A stretch of DNA of 51,870 nucleotides from UBA3210 sp048359995 (GTDB lineage: Bacteria; Bacillota_I; Bacilli_A; RFN20; CAG-449): contig DBGCPK010000022.1 in the NCBI GenBank assembly GCA_048359995.1, positions 1 to 51,870 on the forward strand. Direction: 5' to 3'. Shown here piece after piece: positions 50,641 through 51,870 of the stretch. The notes under the pieces were generated by a model, which worked only from the letters and a program-made list of their open reading frames with translations, searched no databases and was not told the DNA's origin. The translations under genes were made by a program, and so were the position numbers. Positions within the stretch are counted from its first letter, which is position 1. Every line of letters starts with the position of its first letter.

Positions 50641-51870
50641 ATGAAAAGATATTTAAAAATAGTCACTCTGCTGGTAGCGCCTGTTCTCTTCTTATTTTCC
50701 TGCAGTGGACAATGGGAAAACGACAGTCAAGGCGAACAAAGTTATGACTCATCGGAAAATCAATCTTACACATCGAATAGTTCAAACGAAGATGTTTTTT
50801 TTTGAATTTACAGAGGTAGAAGACGGATATTCGATACGGTTAAAAGGGGTCCCTAACAATGGCACTATCGATATTCCAAGTAAGCATAACGGAAGAGATG
50901 TTGTAGAAGTTGGCGATCCGAAAAATTCCTTTCTTTCCTCTTTAAAAAATTTAAGTATTCCCGATTCAATAACGAAAATAGGTGGAAATGTATTCTATTA
51001 TTGCAATTTGTTAAAAGACGTTTATTACGAAGGCACCATTGAAGATTGGTGTAAAATCAATTTTGAAGATACCGATTACTACATTTCATGGTCTAATCCA
51101 ATGTATTATGCTTCCCATTTTTACATAAAGAATAACAATAATGAATATGAAGAAGTAACTGAAATCGTGATACCTGATACGATCACATCAATAGGCAATT
51201 ACCAATTCTGTGGATTTAATAATGTCACAAAAATTACAATTCCGAATAGTGTTCAAACGATTGGATATGCTACATTCAATGATTGCAGTTCATTGATAGA
51301 TGTATATTATGAAGGAACCCTTGAAGATTGGTGTAAAATTAGTTTTGAAAGTGGTTCTTCTAACCCAATGAGATATGCCTCACATTTTTACATAAAGAAT
51401 GGCAATGAATATGAAGAAGTAACGGAAATCGTCATACCTGATACGATCACATCGATAGGCAAATGCCAATTCTATGGATTTAATAATGTTACAAAAATTA
51501 CAATTCCAAATAGCGTGACTTCTATTGGCTTATCTGCATTCTCTCATTGCAGTTCGTTAGCCTCAGTAAAATTTGAAAGTGGAAGTAAGCTATCGAGTAT
51601 CGAGGATACTGCATTTATAGAATGCAGTTCTTTAACCTCAATCGTAATTCCGAATAGCGTGACTTCCATTGGAGAAGGGGCATTCTATGGATGTAATTCG
51701 ATAACCTCAGTAACATTTGAAAGAGACAGTGAGTTAACATTCATAGGAAATGGGGCATTCTCTAATTGCAGTTCCTTAACAGACGTTTATTACGAAGGCA
51801 CCATTGAAGATTGGTGTAAAATTAGATTTAATAATGTTGACGCCAACCCAATGTTTTATGCTTCACATTT
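50641..51870 (+). CDS. BspA-like leucine-rich-repeat lipoprotein, frame interrupted, 3' partial
   Basis: ATG at 50641 opens a lipoprotein signal peptide (KRYLKIVTLLVAPVLFLFSC; lipid-modified Cys near residue 21) and a Ser/Asn/Gln-rich linker. The frame stops at TGA 50803-50805 inside a run of nine T (50795-50803). Dropping one T restores an open frame from 50804 to the window end. That frame encodes BspA/LRR_5-type repeats: I-P-D-T-I-T-S-I-G, C-S-S-L-x-S-V, I-P-N-S-V-T-S-I-G-x-x-A-F, interleaved with an YYEGTIEDWCKI ... NPMYYASHFYIKN module present three times. An in-frame ATG at 50792 exists, but without a ribosome site. Such proteins bind host surfaces or matrix. The break may be phase variation, slippage or a sequencing error. 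Codon use is clearly more AT-rich than upstream genes. Confidence 0.8.
50795..50803 (+). repeat. Homopolymer T9 tract in the BspA-like gene
   Basis: Nine consecutive T, placed just after the signal peptide and linker; eight T would join the signal peptide to the repeat domain in one frame. Confidence 0.9.

Noticed and set aside
1..51870. Reassigned UGA codon (Mollicutes code)
   Set aside because: UGA ends many genes at sensible places (pepV, trmB, the FeoA genes, feoB, mutS2), often in ATGA overlaps, and no conserved Trp is encoded by TGA.

Overview
This 51.9 kb window is a gene-dense chromosomal segment of a walled, low-to-mid GC Gram-positive bacterium, most likely an uncultured gut-type member of the Bacilli near Erysipelotrichales, RF39 or RFN20 (inference). 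The evidence is a T-box leader before ileS; Bacilli-type gene orders (ileS-lspA-rluD, pepV/trmB/M42 peptidase/ytpR, rnhC next to mutS2 and uvrC); AGGAGG-like ribosome sites; many ATGA start/stop overlaps; murC and lspA; and UGA used as an ordinary stop. I saw no rRNA, tRNA, CRISPR array, insertion sequence or prophage.

Layout. 1-1959: 3' part of a secreted repeat protein with near-identical DNA repeats. 1988-9097: HD hydrolase, SHOCT membrane protein, a divergent NAD+ DNA ligase, a membrane-anchored unknown, proS, a small unknown and coaX. 9144-13610: an ECF transporter S component (reverse), then a tight pepV-trmB-M42-ytpR operon. 13661-17317: ferrous-iron uptake operon (feoA, feoA with a charged helical tail, feoB, a small Cys protein), then an HMA-domain protein, behind a promoter with three related operator-like palindromes. 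17354-19326: an ECF sigma factor overlapping a gene for a transmembrane protein whose outside part is a serpin, with an ECF-like promoter and a 16-bp perfect palindrome in front. 19386-25082: DUF2130, a possible tiny basic ORF, murC, pncB and ackA (reverse). 25206-29605: glgB-glgP glycogen operon. 29638-32985: CvpA-like protein, DUF523/TudS-like protein (reverse), YgjP-like metalloprotein, SpoU-type methyltransferase and an alpha/beta hydrolase. 33015-37895: T-box, ileS, lspA, rluD and a small membrane protein. 37957-44992: one giant exported protein of 2326 residues built from diverged tandem repeats of about 380 residues. 45031-50426: rnhC (reverse), mutS2, uvrC and a stand-alone GerE/LuxR HTH protein. 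50641-end: an AT-rich BspA-like leucine-rich-repeat lipoprotein whose frame is broken at a run of nine T.

The strongest candidate for an undescribed system is the sigma factor/membrane-serpin pair. A short cytoplasmic tail and one membrane helix carry a serpin with an inhibitory-type hinge, which would suit a self-regulated sensor or shield against external proteases. The giant repeat protein, the homopolymer-interrupted BspA lipoprotein, the Feo operator cluster and the tailed FeoA are the other points most worth following.
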